Source: Chitinophaga sp. XS-30
GTDB taxonomy: Bacteria > Bacteroidota > Bacteroidia > Chitinophagales > Chitinophagaceae
Assembly (NCBI RefSeq): GCF_008086345.1
Contig: NZ_CP043006.1
Coordinates: 2,912,032 to 2,976,031, forward strand
Length of the DNA: 64,000 nt
Direction of reading: 5' to 3'
A program made the translations under genes and the position numbers. Below are positions 32,940 to 41,685 of this stretch, one piece after another (within the stretch, counting starts at the first letter, position 1; each line of letters opens with the position of its first letter). The notes under the pieces were generated by a model. The model did not search any database. It was not told the origin of the DNA and saw only the letters and a list, made by a program, of their open reading frames with translations.

Positions 32940-34409
32940 ATGATCCTGTCTCGTTTTACATTAAAGAACATTGTGCCGGGCGCACTGGAAGTACCGGATG
33001 GATCGCTCTTCAGCCTGCCGGAAAAAGTTTTGCAATTCGGTACCGGCGTATTGCTGAGGGGACTGCCGGATGATTATATCGACAAAGCCAACCGGAAAGG
33101 GATCTTCAACGGAAGGATCGTGATCGTCAAGTCCACCGCACAGGGCGATACAACTGCTTTTGAGCAGCAGGACAACCTGTACACGCTTTGCGTACGGGGC
33201 ATCAGGAACGGGGAAAAGATCGAAGAGAACAGGATCAATTCCGCGATCAGCCGTGTGCTCAATGCGCAGAGCGATTGGGAGCAGATACTGGAATGTGCGC
33301 ATGACAGCGATATGCAGGTGATCATTTCCAATACCACAGAAGTAGGCATTCACTTGGTGAATGACGATATCCGCCGCCATCCGCCTGTTTCTTTTCCCGG
33401 CAAGCTGCTGGCATTTTTGTACGAACGCTTCCGCGCCTTCGACGGTAGCCCGCATAGCGGCATGGTGATCGTACCCACGGAACTGGTAGAGAACAACGGG
33501 AAGAAGCTGGAATCTATCGTATTGGAACTGGCACATCTCAACAGCCTGCCGGAGGAATTCATAGAGTGGCTGGAGCAGTACAATCATTTCTGCAATTCGC
33601 TGGTAGACCGTATTGTGCCGGGCTGGCCGGATGCGGAAAAGCAGGCGGCGCTGGAAGCGGAGTTCGGTTACCGGGACAAGCTGCTTTGCATGGCCGAAGC
33701 CTACAGTCTCTGGGCGATCGAAGGAAATGAGCACATCCGGAAAGTACTGGGTTTTGCGGAAGCGAATGAGGAGATCGTTATCGTGCCGGACATCAGCCTG
33801 CATCGTGAGCTGAAGCTCCGCCTGCTGAACGGAACGCATACCCTCAGCTGCGGTCCCGCTTTCCTGGCGGGAATTGACACCGTGAAGGAAGCAACGGATG
33901 ATCCCGTGCTGTCTGTTTTTATACAGGACCTCATGCTGCAGGAATTGGCGCCGGCGATCCCTTACGGGGTGGAACCGGCCGTAGCGGCTGCTTTTGGCAA
34001 CAGCGTGCTGGACCGTTTCCGGAACCCGAACATCCGTCATCTCTGGAAAAGCATTACCGCACAATACAGTTCAAAAATGAAAATGCGCTGCATCCCGCTG
34101 CTGCTGCATCATTACAGATCGAACACCACACCGCCGCCTTTGTTTGCCTTCGGCTTTGCGGCGTACCTGTGGTTCATGAAAGGAGAAACACATGCCGTAA
34201 CAGATGATCAGGCCCCTGTTTTCAGCAAGCGCTGGAAATCCCTGTCTACAGAAGAGCTGGTGTTGCAGACGCTGACGGACAAGGCTTTCTGGGAAACCGA
34301 CCTGACTTTGCTGCCCGGATTTTATACCGCTGTCGTTACCCACCTGCAGGCCATGATGCAGTCCGGTGTAAAGGCAGCCCTGCAAAAACATACCGTACAA
34401 GCTATATGA
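32940..34409 (+). CDS. uxaB: Tagaturonate reductase (altronate oxidoreductase)
   Basis: The 489-residue cytosolic enzyme belongs to the long-chain mannitol dehydrogenase family. The N-terminal Rossmann part has VLQFGTGVLLRGLPDDYIDKAN and NGRIVIVKST; the middle has IISNTTEVGIHL and VIVPTELVENNGKKLE; the C-terminal domain has LRLLNGTHTLSCGPAFLAG, with the Lys/Asn/His catalytic area typical of the family. It reduces D-tagaturonate to D-altronate with NADH. It lies 17 bp after the GH105 gene and overlaps uxaC by 4 bp, showing tight coupling. Confidence 0.94.
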   Translation: MILSRFTLKNIVPGALEVPDGSLFSLPEKVLQFGTGVLLRGLPDDYIDKANRKGIFNGRIVIVKSTAQGDTTAFEQQDNLYTLCVRGIRNGEKIEENRINSAISRVLNAQSDWEQILECAHDSDMQVIISNTTEVGIHLVNDDIRRHPPVSFPGKLLAFLYERFRAFDGSPHSGMVIVPTELVENNGKKLESIVLELAHLNSLPEEFIEWLEQYNHFCNSLVDRIVPGWPDAEKQAALEAEFGYRDKLLCMAEAYSLWAIEGNEHIRKVLGFAEANEEIVIVPDISLHRELKLRLLNGTHTLSCGPAFLAGIDTVKEATDDPVLSVFIQDLMLQELAPAIPYGVEPAVAAAFGNSVLDRFRNPNIRHLWKSITAQYSSKMKMRCIPLLLHHYRSNTTPPPLFAFGFAAYLWFMKGETHAVTDDQAPVFSKRWKSLSTEELVLQTLTDKAFWETDLTLLPGFYTAVVTHLQAMMQSGVKAALQKHTVQAI

Positions 34410-35824
34410 AACAGTTCCTGGACGAGCATTTTTTACTGGAGACACCAACAGCGCAAAGGCTGTATCACGATTTTGCGAAGCAGATGCCGGTGATCGATTA
34501 TCATTGTCACCTGCCACCGGACCAGATCGCCGGTGATATCAATTTTCCCAATCTCACTCAAGCCTGGCTGTATGGCGATCATTACAAATGGCGCGCCATG
34601 CGTACGAATGGCATTCCCGAACGCTTTTGCACCGGGGATGCGAAGGATGAGGAAAAGTTCGCCAAATGGGCGGAGACCGTGCCCTTCACCATGCGTAATC
34701 CCCTGTATCACTGGACGCACCTGGAACTGCAGCGTTACTTTGATGTGCATGATATCCTCAACGAACGCTCTGCCGCCGCGATCTACGAAGCCTGCACCGC
34801 AAAGCTGCAGACCGCCGAATATTCCGTGCGGAACCTGCTGCGGAAGATGAACGTAAAGGTCGTTTGCACAACCGATGATCCTGCGGACACGCTGGAACAT
34901 CATCAGAAGATCAGGGAGGAAAATATGGATATCCGCGTATTGCCTGCATTCCGGCCGGACAAAGCGATGGCCGTGGAAGATCCTGCATCCTTCAATCAAT
35001 ACATCTCCCGGCTGGAAGCTGTGTCCGGTATCGCCGTTTCCGATTACCGGCATTACCTGGACGCATTGAAACAGCGGCATGATTTCTTCGCATCGATGGG
35101 CTGCTCCGTATCTGATCATGGGCTCGAAAGGATCTACGCGGACGACTATACGGAGCAGGAAGTGACGGCGGCTTTTTCAAAGATCCGTGCCGGAAAGGCC
35201 TTGTCCGCGGAGGAGCAGTCAACATTCAAATCCGCCATGCTGGTAGTGTTTGCGCAGTGGGACCATGAAAAAGGATGGGTGCAGCAATATCACCTCGGGG
35301 CTTTACGCAATAACAACTCCCGGATGTTGCGGCAGCTGGGCCCGGATACGGGCTGGGATTCGATCGGGGATTTCTCCCAGGCCGCAGCCCTCGCCCGTTT
35401 CCTCAACCGCCTGGATGCAAATGATCAGTTGACAAAGACCATCATCTACAATCTCAATCCCGCCGATAACGAACTGATGGCTACCATGACGGGGAATTTC
35501 AATGACGGGAGCTTCCCCGGCAAAGTGCAGTTCGGCTCCGCCTGGTGGTTCCTGGACCAGAAGGACGGTATGGTACGCCAGCTGAATGCCCTGAGCAATA
35601 TGGGCTTGCTGAGCAGGTTTGTGGGCATGCTCACCGATTCGCGCAGTTTTCTTTCCTATCCCCGTCATGAATATTTCCGCCGCATCCTCTGCAATCTGCT
35701 GGGAGAGGAGATCGAGAAAGGAGAACTGCCCAATGATATCACCTGGGTAGGCAGCATGGTGGAGCAGATATGTTACTTCAATGCCGTACGGTACTTTAAC
35801 TGGAACAAGGTTGTTATACAGTGA
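34406..35824 (+). CDS. uxaC: Uronate (glucuronate/galacturonate) isomerase
   Basis: The 472-residue enzyme of the amidohydrolase fold interconverts galacturonate/tagaturonate and glucuronate/fructuronate. Visible features are the metal motif VIDYHCHLPPDQIA, the segment WRAMRTNGIPERFCTG, VVCTTDDPADTLEHH and LTDSRSFLSYPRHEYFRRILC near the C-terminus. Its ATG overlaps the uxaB stop (ATGA). No altronate dehydratase or KDG kinase gene follows, so the remaining steps must be encoded elsewhere. A terminator hairpin begins 5 bp after the stop. Confidence 0.95.
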   Translation: MKQFLDEHFLLETPTAQRLYHDFAKQMPVIDYHCHLPPDQIAGDINFPNLTQAWLYGDHYKWRAMRTNGIPERFCTGDAKDEEKFAKWAETVPFTMRNPLYHWTHLELQRYFDVHDILNERSAAAIYEACTAKLQTAEYSVRNLLRKMNVKVVCTTDDPADTLEHHQKIREENMDIRVLPAFRPDKAMAVEDPASFNQYISRLEAVSGIAVSDYRHYLDALKQRHDFFASMGCSVSDHGLERIYADDYTEQEVTAAFSKIRAGKALSAEEQSTFKSAMLVVFAQWDHEKGWVQQYHLGALRNNNSRMLRQLGPDTGWDSIGDFSQAAALARFLNRLDANDQLTKTIIYNLNPADNELMATMTGNFNDGSFPGKVQFGSAWWFLDQKDGMVRQLNALSNMGLLSRFVGMLTDSRSFLSYPRHEYFRRILCNLLGEEIEKGELPNDITWVGSMVEQICYFNAVRYFNWNKVVIQ

Positions 35825-35828
35825 ACAC

Positions 35829-35872
35829 GGTTTACAGGCACTGCCATACGGTGTCTGTAAACCACTTTTTTG
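35829..35872 (+). terminator. Terminator of the uronate operon, inside the 3' end of egtD
   Basis: GGTTTACAG (35829-35837) pairs with CTGTAAACC (35855-35863), followed by ACTTTTTTTG. It ends the GH105-uxaB-uxaC transcript. Most of the hairpin lies within the last codons of the convergent egtD gene, whose stop is at 35832-35834, so the sequence serves both as code and as terminator. Confidence 0.78.
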
Positions 35873-36800
35873 TATCGTGAAAATGCCGCAGCGGCTTGAA
35901 TCCCGCGCTCTCCATCATCTGGTGGATCTCTTCCAGGGTGTATTTCTGCGATATCTCCATATAGATCGCTTCATCTTTCCGGAACCGTACTGTTCCTGCT
36001 TCTCCGATACGTACCGTCTGTTCAGCAAGACTGATGAGATAGCTTTTGCAGCTGCCGGTCAGCGGATCGTACACGGGATAATGCCCGAAATTGTCCGTAT
36101 TGAAATCCGCGCCAAGTTCCCGGTTGATGCGGTGGAGCAGGTTGAGGTTAAAAGCTTTGGTAATGCCCTGTGAATCGTTATAGGCTTTCAGGATAATGGC
36201 CGGATGTTTTTTCAGGTCAAATCCGACAATGAGCACATCGCCCGGGTTCATCTGCTGGCGCAGCCTGCAGCAGAACTGCAAGGCTTCGGGCGGAGTGAAG
36301 TTCCCGATGCTGGAGCCCATGAACATGATCACCCGTTTTCTGCCGGAACGTTGCCTGGTCATTTGCAGCATATCCAGGTAATCTCCGTTCAGCCCCTCCA
36401 TGTTCAGTCCCGGTAATTTGGCCGGCAGCGTTTCTTCCAGGTGTGCGATGATGTTGGCGGATATATCTATCGGGTAGTAGCAGTGCAGGGATTTGCGCTG
36501 TATAAGCGCCTTCAGCAGATGGAAGGATTTGGATGCATCCCCCGCGCCCAGCTCTATCAGGTCGAACGGTTGGTCTCCCGAAAGCAGGGCCGCCATTTCG
36601 CCGGATTGTACCGAGAGTATTTCCATCTCGCAGCGGGTCAGGTAATAGTCCCGGCAATGCATGATCTGCTGGAACAAGGCATCTCCTCTGGCGTCGTAAA
36701 AGTATTTCGACTGGAGGTATTTGGGGCTGGCGTTCAGGCCGGCCATTACATCGCTCATAAAAACATTGACCTGCTTCCGGGTCGTCACTGCTGTGTTCAT
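35832..36800 (-). CDS. egtD: L-histidine N-alpha-methyltransferase (ergothioneine synthesis)
   Basis: EgtD trimethylates histidine to hercynine with three SAM. I chose ATG 36800, 7 nt after the egtB stop, over a TTG at 36818 inside egtB. The 322-residue protein shows KYFYDARGDALFQQIM, the SAM-binding FDLIELGAGDASKS, the ligand segment VIMFMGSSIGNFTPPEA, and late residues RKDEAIYMEISQKYT as in known EgtD proteins. It is the last gene of a minus-strand series with egtB and a transporter that resembles the ergothioneine importer. Confidence 0.95.
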   Translation of the reverse strand: MNTAVTTRKQVNVFMSDVMAGLNASPKYLQSKYFYDARGDALFQQIMHCRDYYLTRCEMEILSVQSGEMAALLSGDQPFDLIELGAGDASKSFHLLKALIQRKSLHCYYPIDISANIIAHLEETLPAKLPGLNMEGLNGDYLDMLQMTRQRSGRKRVIMFMGSSIGNFTPPEALQFCCRLRQQMNPGDVLIVGFDLKKHPAIILKAYNDSQGITKAFNLNLLHRINRELGADFNTDNFGHYPVYDPLTGSCKSYLISLAEQTVRIGEAGTVRFRKDEAIYMEISQKYTLEEIHQMMESAGFKPLRHFHDTKKWFTDTVWQCL

Positions 36801-36807
36801 AAGTTTG

Positions 36808-37956
36808 TTATTGTGCAAGCCGGATGCCAGTCAGCTGCCATCTCAAATGCGGATGAAAGAAATTCCGGTAAGTGATCCGCTGATGCCCCGGGGACGTAAA
36901 TGCGGATGCGCCCCGCAGCACTTTCTGGTTCACCATGAATTTACCGTTATATTCTCCTACAGCGCCGGGAGCGCGGGTAAAACCGGGATAGGGGAGGTAT
37001 GCGCTTTCCGTCCATTCCCAGCATTTCCCCCAGGCAAAACGGTCTGCCGCGGCTTCCCATTCAAATTCCGTAGGCAGGCGCTTTCCCTGCCAGGCAGCGT
37101 AGGCGGCCGCTTCGTAGTAGCTGACATGCGTTACCGGGTCCTGCATGTTGACCGGTTGCAGGCCCTGCAAGGTGTAATTGTACCATTGCCCGTCGATGTA
37201 ATGCCAATACAGCGGGGCTTCCACGGCATTATTTTTTACCCAGTCCCAACCCTCGGCATGCCAGTGTACGAAGTTCTTGTATCCGCCTTCATGGATAAAG
37301 GCCAGGTATTCTTCGTTCGTTACCAGTTCCGATGCGATCCTGAAATCCTGTATGTACACCGGATGCCGGTCCAGTTCATTATCATAGCAAAAGCCATCTC
37401 CCTCATAACCGATATCGTACAACCCTTCCTGTACCTGCAAAAAGCCGGGTTTCGCCATTTTTTGCGTGGCTGCAGGCGCCTTTTCGCTGTATGCAGGGAA
37501 CAGGGGATTATGGCCCAGGATGTATTTGATATCCGTCCACAAAAGCTCCTGGTGTTGCTGCTCGTGATGGCAGCCCAGCACAATGAGCGTAGCCAGATCG
37601 CTGTTTACCGGGGAGGCCAGCAATGTTTCCATGCCTTTATCTACGTGTGCACGATAACGATAGATCTCGTCCACCGTCGGGCGGCTGAGATTGCCGCGCT
37701 GTGTGCGGATCACCCTGGTACCAAGACTTTCATAGTAACTATTGAAAACGAAGTTGAAATCGGGATCATATTCCGTATAGTCTTTGCTGTAAGGTTTCAG
37801 TATCAGCGTCTCGAAGAACCAGGTGGTATGGCCGAGATGCCATTTGGGAGGACTGACATCCGCTACGGGCTGCACCACATAATCTTCCTTTTGTAAAGGG
37901 CTGCAGATACGCTCTGTCAATTGCCGGACGGTCTTGTATTGTGTAAGAAGGTTCAT
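36808..37956 (-). CDS. egtB: Sulfoxide synthase EgtB (ergothioneine synthesis)
   Basis: The 382-residue non-heme iron enzyme joins hercynine to a thiol donor with O2. ATG 37956 (MNLLTQYKTVRQLTE) is used; the longer start at 37992 adds unrelated residues. The N-terminal DinB-like domain has the iron motif HHEQQHQELLW (HX3HXE) and the earlier His in WHLGHTTWFFE. The C-terminal part is an FGE-sulfatase fold (PVTHVSYYEAAAYAAWQGKRLPTEFEWEAAA). No egtA or egtC lies nearby, so cysteine rather than gamma-glutamylcysteine may be the sulfur donor, as in some other bacteria. The egtE-type lyase is also absent here. Confidence 0.94.
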   Translation of the reverse strand: MNLLTQYKTVRQLTERICSPLQKEDYVVQPVADVSPPKWHLGHTTWFFETLILKPYSKDYTEYDPDFNFVFNSYYESLGTRVIRTQRGNLSRPTVDEIYRYRAHVDKGMETLLASPVNSDLATLIVLGCHHEQQHQELLWTDIKYILGHNPLFPAYSEKAPAATQKMAKPGFLQVQEGLYDIGYEGDGFCYDNELDRHPVYIQDFRIASELVTNEEYLAFIHEGGYKNFVHWHAEGWDWVKNNAVEAPLYWHYIDGQWYNYTLQGLQPVNMQDPVTHVSYYEAAAYAAWQGKRLPTEFEWEAAADRFAWGKCWEWTESAYLPYPGFTRAPGAVGEYNGKFMVNQKVLRGASAFTSPGHQRITYRNFFHPHLRWQLTGIRLAQ

Positions 37957-38007
37957 CTTTTGTTTGTTTTTCCGGTAAATGGTTCCTGTCACATTGTCTT
38001 GTTATCA

Positions 38008-39576
38008 TCATTTGTCATTCCCGCCGAGATAATCTGCGAGGTCCGATATGCTGCGGATATTCAACTCTTCCGCGCGCTCTTTCCGCATCATCAGCGCATA
38101 AGCATTATTGAAGCCGATGGGTTGCAGCCAACGGAGCTGGTACTGCCGCAAGAATTGTTCCTGAACGAATTGGTACACACTATCCTTATTTTTTGTCAGG
38201 CGGCTGACATTTTCTTCCTCCGCCTGCAGGATCACCAGCAGGCCGGTGCCGGTATATTCGGGATAGAGATCTATCTGGTCGTTAACGATCGCATCGAAGC
38301 AGATCTTGGTGCCGCCAAGGCCGGTTTTGGCCGATACGTCCAGATCTGTATATCCTTTGATCAGCATGCTGTACATTTCCACGAGAATGTATTGCTCCGT
38401 GAATATTTTCGAGCCGATGCGCACCGTGCCTTTGGTGCCTTTGCGCGGTGGCTGGTAGAGCTGTTGGGCAACAAGGAAATCCTTTGCCACGGCGGCCGGA
38501 TCTTTTTTCAGGAAATCCGCCTGGTAATTGAGCATGGTCATCACCGAATCATTGATCCTGCCGGCCAGTTTGTTCAGCGCATCTTCCAGCTCAGGATACT
38601 TTTCCAGCGTGGCGGTGCGTACAACCGGTGCGGCAAAATACGGCGGGAAGATGTGGCGGTCATCTTCCAGCGTTACGAGGTTGTAGGAGCGGATGCGCCC
38701 GTCCGTACTGTATCCGCTGACCACATCCAGCTTACCTTCGTACATGGCCTGGTACATTACTGCGTCATTGATCACCACGGTACGGATATCCAGCCCGTAG
38801 TATTTTTTCAGCCCAAGATATCCATCCATCCGCCCCATGAACTCCGGTGTGAAGCCCGCCAGCAGTTTACCCTGCTTTACGGAAGGCAGCATCGAAAAAA
38901 GAACGAAGGATATTACCACTGCGCCGATAATGCCCGCTTTCATGCGGTATTTGCGCCAGTTGAATTTTTGTATACGGGACAGGATGAAGTCGAACAAAAG
39001 CGCCAGTAATGCCGCGGGAATAGCCCCCGCAAGGATCATGTTCGTATTGTTCAGGGCAATGCCGCCGAAGATAAATTCTCCAAGCCCTCCCGCTGCGATG
39101 TAGGCGGCCAGCGTGGCCACTCCCACATTGATAACGGTAGCCGTTCTGATACCGGCGATCAGCACGGGCATGGACAGGGGGAGTTCCACTTTGAACAGTA
39201 TCTGGCTGCTGCTCATGCCAAGGCCTTTGGCCGCTTCGATCACCGTAGCGTCCACACCGGTAATGCCCGTATAGGTATTGCGGATGATGGGCAGCAGGGC
39301 ATAGAGGAAGAGCGCGACAATAGCAGGTTGCGAGCCGATGCCGAGCAAAGGGATCATGAAACCCAGCAGCGCGATGCTGGGGATGGTCTGCATTACCCCC
39401 GCGGCCCCCAGCACCGTGCCGGCCAGCCTGCGTTTCCGCGCCACCAGGATGCCCAGCGGCACCCCGATCAGTATAGCGATCGCTACGGATACCAGGGTAA
39501 GATTGATATGCGTGAGCGTCTGCTGCAATATTTTGCCCCCGTGCGATCGCAGAAAGCCGGCAAATTCATTCATCAT
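38008..39576 (-). CDS. ABC transporter permease fused to a circularly permuted OpuAC/EgtU-type binding domain
   Basis: Residues 1-230 form a MetI-type permease with about six membrane helices and the ATPase-coupling segment EAAKGLGMSSSQILFKVELPL. Residues 238-522 are a quaternary-amine-type binding domain, but its halves are swapped. The usual second half (LLAGFTPEF..DGYLGL; YSTDGRIRSY; DDRHIFPPY) comes first at 238-370. The usual beginning (VRIGSKIFTEQY; TGLGGTKICFDA; DLYPEYTGTG; FNNAYALMM..SDLADY) comes last at 385-516, joined by a short linker near 371-384. Permease/binding fusions with this family include the ergothioneine importer EgtU and osmolyte transporters. Linkage to egtB/egtD favours ergothioneine or a related betaine. 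Confidence 0.88.
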   Translation of the reverse strand: MMNEFAGFLRSHGGKILQQTLTHINLTLVSVAIAILIGVPLGILVARKRRLAGTVLGAAGVMQTIPSIALLGFMIPLLGIGSQPAIVALFLYALLPIIRNTYTGITGVDATVIEAAKGLGMSSSQILFKVELPLSMPVLIAGIRTATVINVGVATLAAYIAAGGLGEFIFGGIALNNTNMILAGAIPAALLALLFDFILSRIQKFNWRKYRMKAGIIGAVVISFVLFSMLPSVKQGKLLAGFTPEFMGRMDGYLGLKKYYGLDIRTVVINDAVMYQAMYEGKLDVVSGYSTDGRIRSYNLVTLEDDRHIFPPYFAAPVVRTATLEKYPELEDALNKLAGRINDSVMTMLNYQADFLKKDPAAVAKDFLVAQQLYQPPRKGTKGTVRIGSKIFTEQYILVEMYSMLIKGYTDLDVSAKTGLGGTKICFDAIVNDQIDLYPEYTGTGLLVILQAEEENVSRLTKNKDSVYQFVQEQFLRQYQLRWLQPIGFNNAYALMMRKERAEELNIRSISDLADYLGGNDK

Positions 39577-40307
39577 GTTGCGTGGTTATATTCTCCCTGA
39601 AGGAAACGGCTCACAAAATCGTTCACCGGTTTTTCCCGCAGTTCTTCCGGTGTGCCCAGCTGCACAATGGCGCCTTTATCCATCAGGCAGATGCGCGTAG
39701 CCAGGGCAAAAGCGTCCTGTACATCATGCGTGACCATCACGATGGTCTTTCGCTTCAGCTCATCCACTTCTTTGAAATCATTCCTGATCTTCTGCCGCGT
39801 AATAGGGTCCAGCGCACCGAACGGCTCATCCATCAATAATACCGGCGGGTCCGCCGCCAGCGCGCGCGCAATGCCTACCCGTTGCTGCTGGCCGCCGCTC
39901 AGTTCATGCGGGAACATATGCACATGCGTGTCGTAAGACAAGCCCAGCTTATGCATCAGCTCCCGCGTGCGCGCATTGATCTTTTCACCTGGCCACTTTT
40001 CCAGTTTAGGCACAATGGCGATATTTTCCGCTATGGTATAATGCGGAAACAATCCCGTCTGCTGCATGACATACCCTATCCCCCGGCGTAATTTTTCCGG
40101 GGAAACCGACCGTACATCCCTGCCGTTGATGCGGATGTTGCCGGATTCAGGCATAATGAGGCGGTTAAGCATCCGCAGTGTGGTGGTTTTTCCACAGCCG
40201 CTGGTGCCGAGAAGTATAAGGTTTTCGCCCGTATTTACTTCAAATGATATATCCTTTACAGCAACCGTATTGCCGAAGGACTTTCGGAGATGCGAGACTT
40301 CAATCAT
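39573..40307 (-). CDS. ABC transporter ATP-binding protein (OpuCA/EgtV-like)
   Basis: The 244-residue ATPase has Walker A (LGTSGCGKTTTLRML), a Q-loop (YVMQQTGLFPHYT), signature HELSGGQQQRVGIARAL, Walker B VLLMDEPFGALDP and the H-loop MVTHDVQDA. It lacks the C-terminal CBS domains of many osmolyte transporters and matches the short EgtV-type form. It overlaps the permease-fusion gene by 4 bp and the flavoprotein gene by 8 bp, so the three are translationally coupled. It energises import through the fused permease/binding protein. Confidence 0.93.
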   Translation of the reverse strand: MIEVSHLRKSFGNTVAVKDISFEVNTGENLILLGTSGCGKTTTLRMLNRLIMPESGNIRINGRDVRSVSPEKLRRGIGYVMQQTGLFPHYTIAENIAIVPKLEKWPGEKINARTRELMHKLGLSYDTHVHMFPHELSGGQQQRVGIARALAADPPVLLMDEPFGALDPITRQKIRNDFKEVDELKRKTIVMVTHDVQDAFALATRICLMDKGAIVQLGTPEELREKPVNDFVSRFLQGEYNHAT

Positions 40308-41685
40308 TATCCAGCGTCATAAACAGATTATTCAATGATTCTGTAAATGTAGGGTGTGCAAAAACATTATTGCGCATTTCTTCATATGTAATGTGGCCCA
40401 TCATCGCCACCTGTAAAACAGACATGATCTCTCCTCCGCTCACGGAGAGGATGGAGGCGCCGAGGATCTGTTTCGTTTCCGCATCCACCACCGCTTTCAT
40501 CAAGCCCCGGGTTTCGCCGGACTCGATGCCCCGCGCCACTTTTGTCAATGGTAATTTAGCAACTTTTATCTTAAATCCCTGCGCGCGCGCTTCTTTTTCC
40601 GTCAGCCCTATCCTGCCTAGTTCCGGATCGGTGAACATGCAGTACGGCACCTGCCGGTCCCTGACAGAGCGCTGTTTTTTTTCCAGGAGATTGCCTGACA
40701 CGATCAGGAAATCGTTATAAGAAATATGTGTGAAAGCCGGACCGCCTTTTACATCGCCAAGCGCATAAATGCCTTCCACATTTGTTTCCAGTTTTTCATT
40801 GGTGATGATGTATCCTTTGTCGTCCGCAGCCACACCTGTTTGCTGCAGCTGCAGGGCATCGGAGTTGGGAATGCGGCCTGCGCCGATGAGGAGATGGGAG
40901 CCGCTGATCCGCTGTGTGGCGCCGTTGATCGCAACGGCAAGCGTGATCTTCCCGTTTTCCTGCGTGGCTTCCTTTACATCAGCGGAGGTAATGATGCGGA
41001 TGCCGTCTTCTTCCATGATGCCCGCTATCGTTTCGGCAACGTCCTCATCTTCGCGGATGAGAATGTTGGGCGCGCGTTCCAGGATGGTTACGGCGGACCC
41101 GAAGCGCCGGAACATCTGCCCGAATTCCATGGCAATGTAGCCGCTGCCCAGTATCAGCAGGTGTTCGGGTTTCTCCGGTATATCGAGCAACGTAGTGGAG
41201 GTGAGATAAGGCACATTGTCCAGTCCGGGTATGGAGGGGATGCGGGGCCTGGTGCCGGTATTGATGAAAATATGATCAGCGGAGAGTTCATCCGCGCTGC
41301 CGTCGGTATAAGTGACGTTGACGGTCTTGTGGCCGCTGAATGCGGCCGTGCCGGTCAGCAGATCGAGACCGGGCGTTTCCGTCAGGCTTTTGAGCAGACC
41401 TTCCCGGGAGCGGCTGACCACACTGTTCTTTCTGTCCACTACGGTTTTCAGGTCTATTTGCGAAGGGTCTGAAGGAATGCCGAATTCCTGTGCCCTGCCT
41501 GCCATATAGGTCATTCTGGCGGCGCCTGCCATCGTTTTGGAAGGAGTGCATCCATCATTGACACAGGTGCCGCCAACGAACCGTTTTTCTATGATCGCTG
41601 TTTTCCATCCTGCTTTTGCCAGTTTTTTCGCGAGCGGAGTGCCGGCCTGTCCTGATCCGATAATAATAGCGTCATATTTTTTCAT
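40300..41685 (-). CDS. Pyridine nucleotide-disulfide oxidoreductase (mercuric reductase/Lpd-like)
   Basis: The 461-residue flavoprotein has an FAD motif at its N-terminus (DAIIIGSGQAGTPLAKKLAKAG), the redox pair in GGTCVNDGCTPSKTM, the NAD(P)H-binding LLILGSGYIAMEFGQMFRRFG, the second FAD segment GIYALGDVKGGP and a C-terminal dimer domain ending near NNVFAHPTFTESLNNLF with the active-site His. It lacks an N-terminal heavy-metal domain and C-terminal vicinal cysteines, so mercury reduction is unlikely. It is the first gene of the trio with the ABC transporter. A role in reducing an oxidised thiol or disulfide, perhaps of ergothioneine, is plausible inference. Confidence 0.9.
   Translation of the reverse strand: MKKYDAIIIGSGQAGTPLAKKLAKAGWKTAIIEKRFVGGTCVNDGCTPSKTMAGAARMTYMAGRAQEFGIPSDPSQIDLKTVVDRKNSVVSRSREGLLKSLTETPGLDLLTGTAAFSGHKTVNVTYTDGSADELSADHIFINTGTRPRIPSIPGLDNVPYLTSTTLLDIPEKPEHLLILGSGYIAMEFGQMFRRFGSAVTILERAPNILIREDEDVAETIAGIMEEDGIRIITSADVKEATQENGKITLAVAINGATQRISGSHLLIGAGRIPNSDALQLQQTGVAADDKGYIITNEKLETNVEGIYALGDVKGGPAFTHISYNDFLIVSGNLLEKKQRSVRDRQVPYCMFTDPELGRIGLTEKEARAQGFKIKVAKLPLTKVARGIESGETRGLMKAVVDAETKQILGASILSVSGGEIMSVLQVAMMGHITYEEMRNNVFAHPTFTESLNNLFMTLDND

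Noticed and set aside
36721..37896. Plus-strand open frame of 391 codons
   Set aside because: It is antisense to egtB, whose iron-binding motif and fold are clear; the plus-strand product has no domain.
37921..39009. Plus-strand open frame of 362 codons
   Set aside because: It is antisense to the permease/binding-protein fusion gene and has no similarity to a known family.
38008..40307. Plain glycine betaine/osmoprotectant transporter annotation
   Set aside because: It cannot be excluded, but the short ATPase without CBS domains, the permease/binding fusion and the egt neighbours fit an EgtUV-like system better.
40300..41685. Mercuric reductase (merA)
   Set aside because: The active-site disulfide and fold match, but there is no heavy-metal-binding domain, no C-terminal Cys pair and no mer genes nearby.
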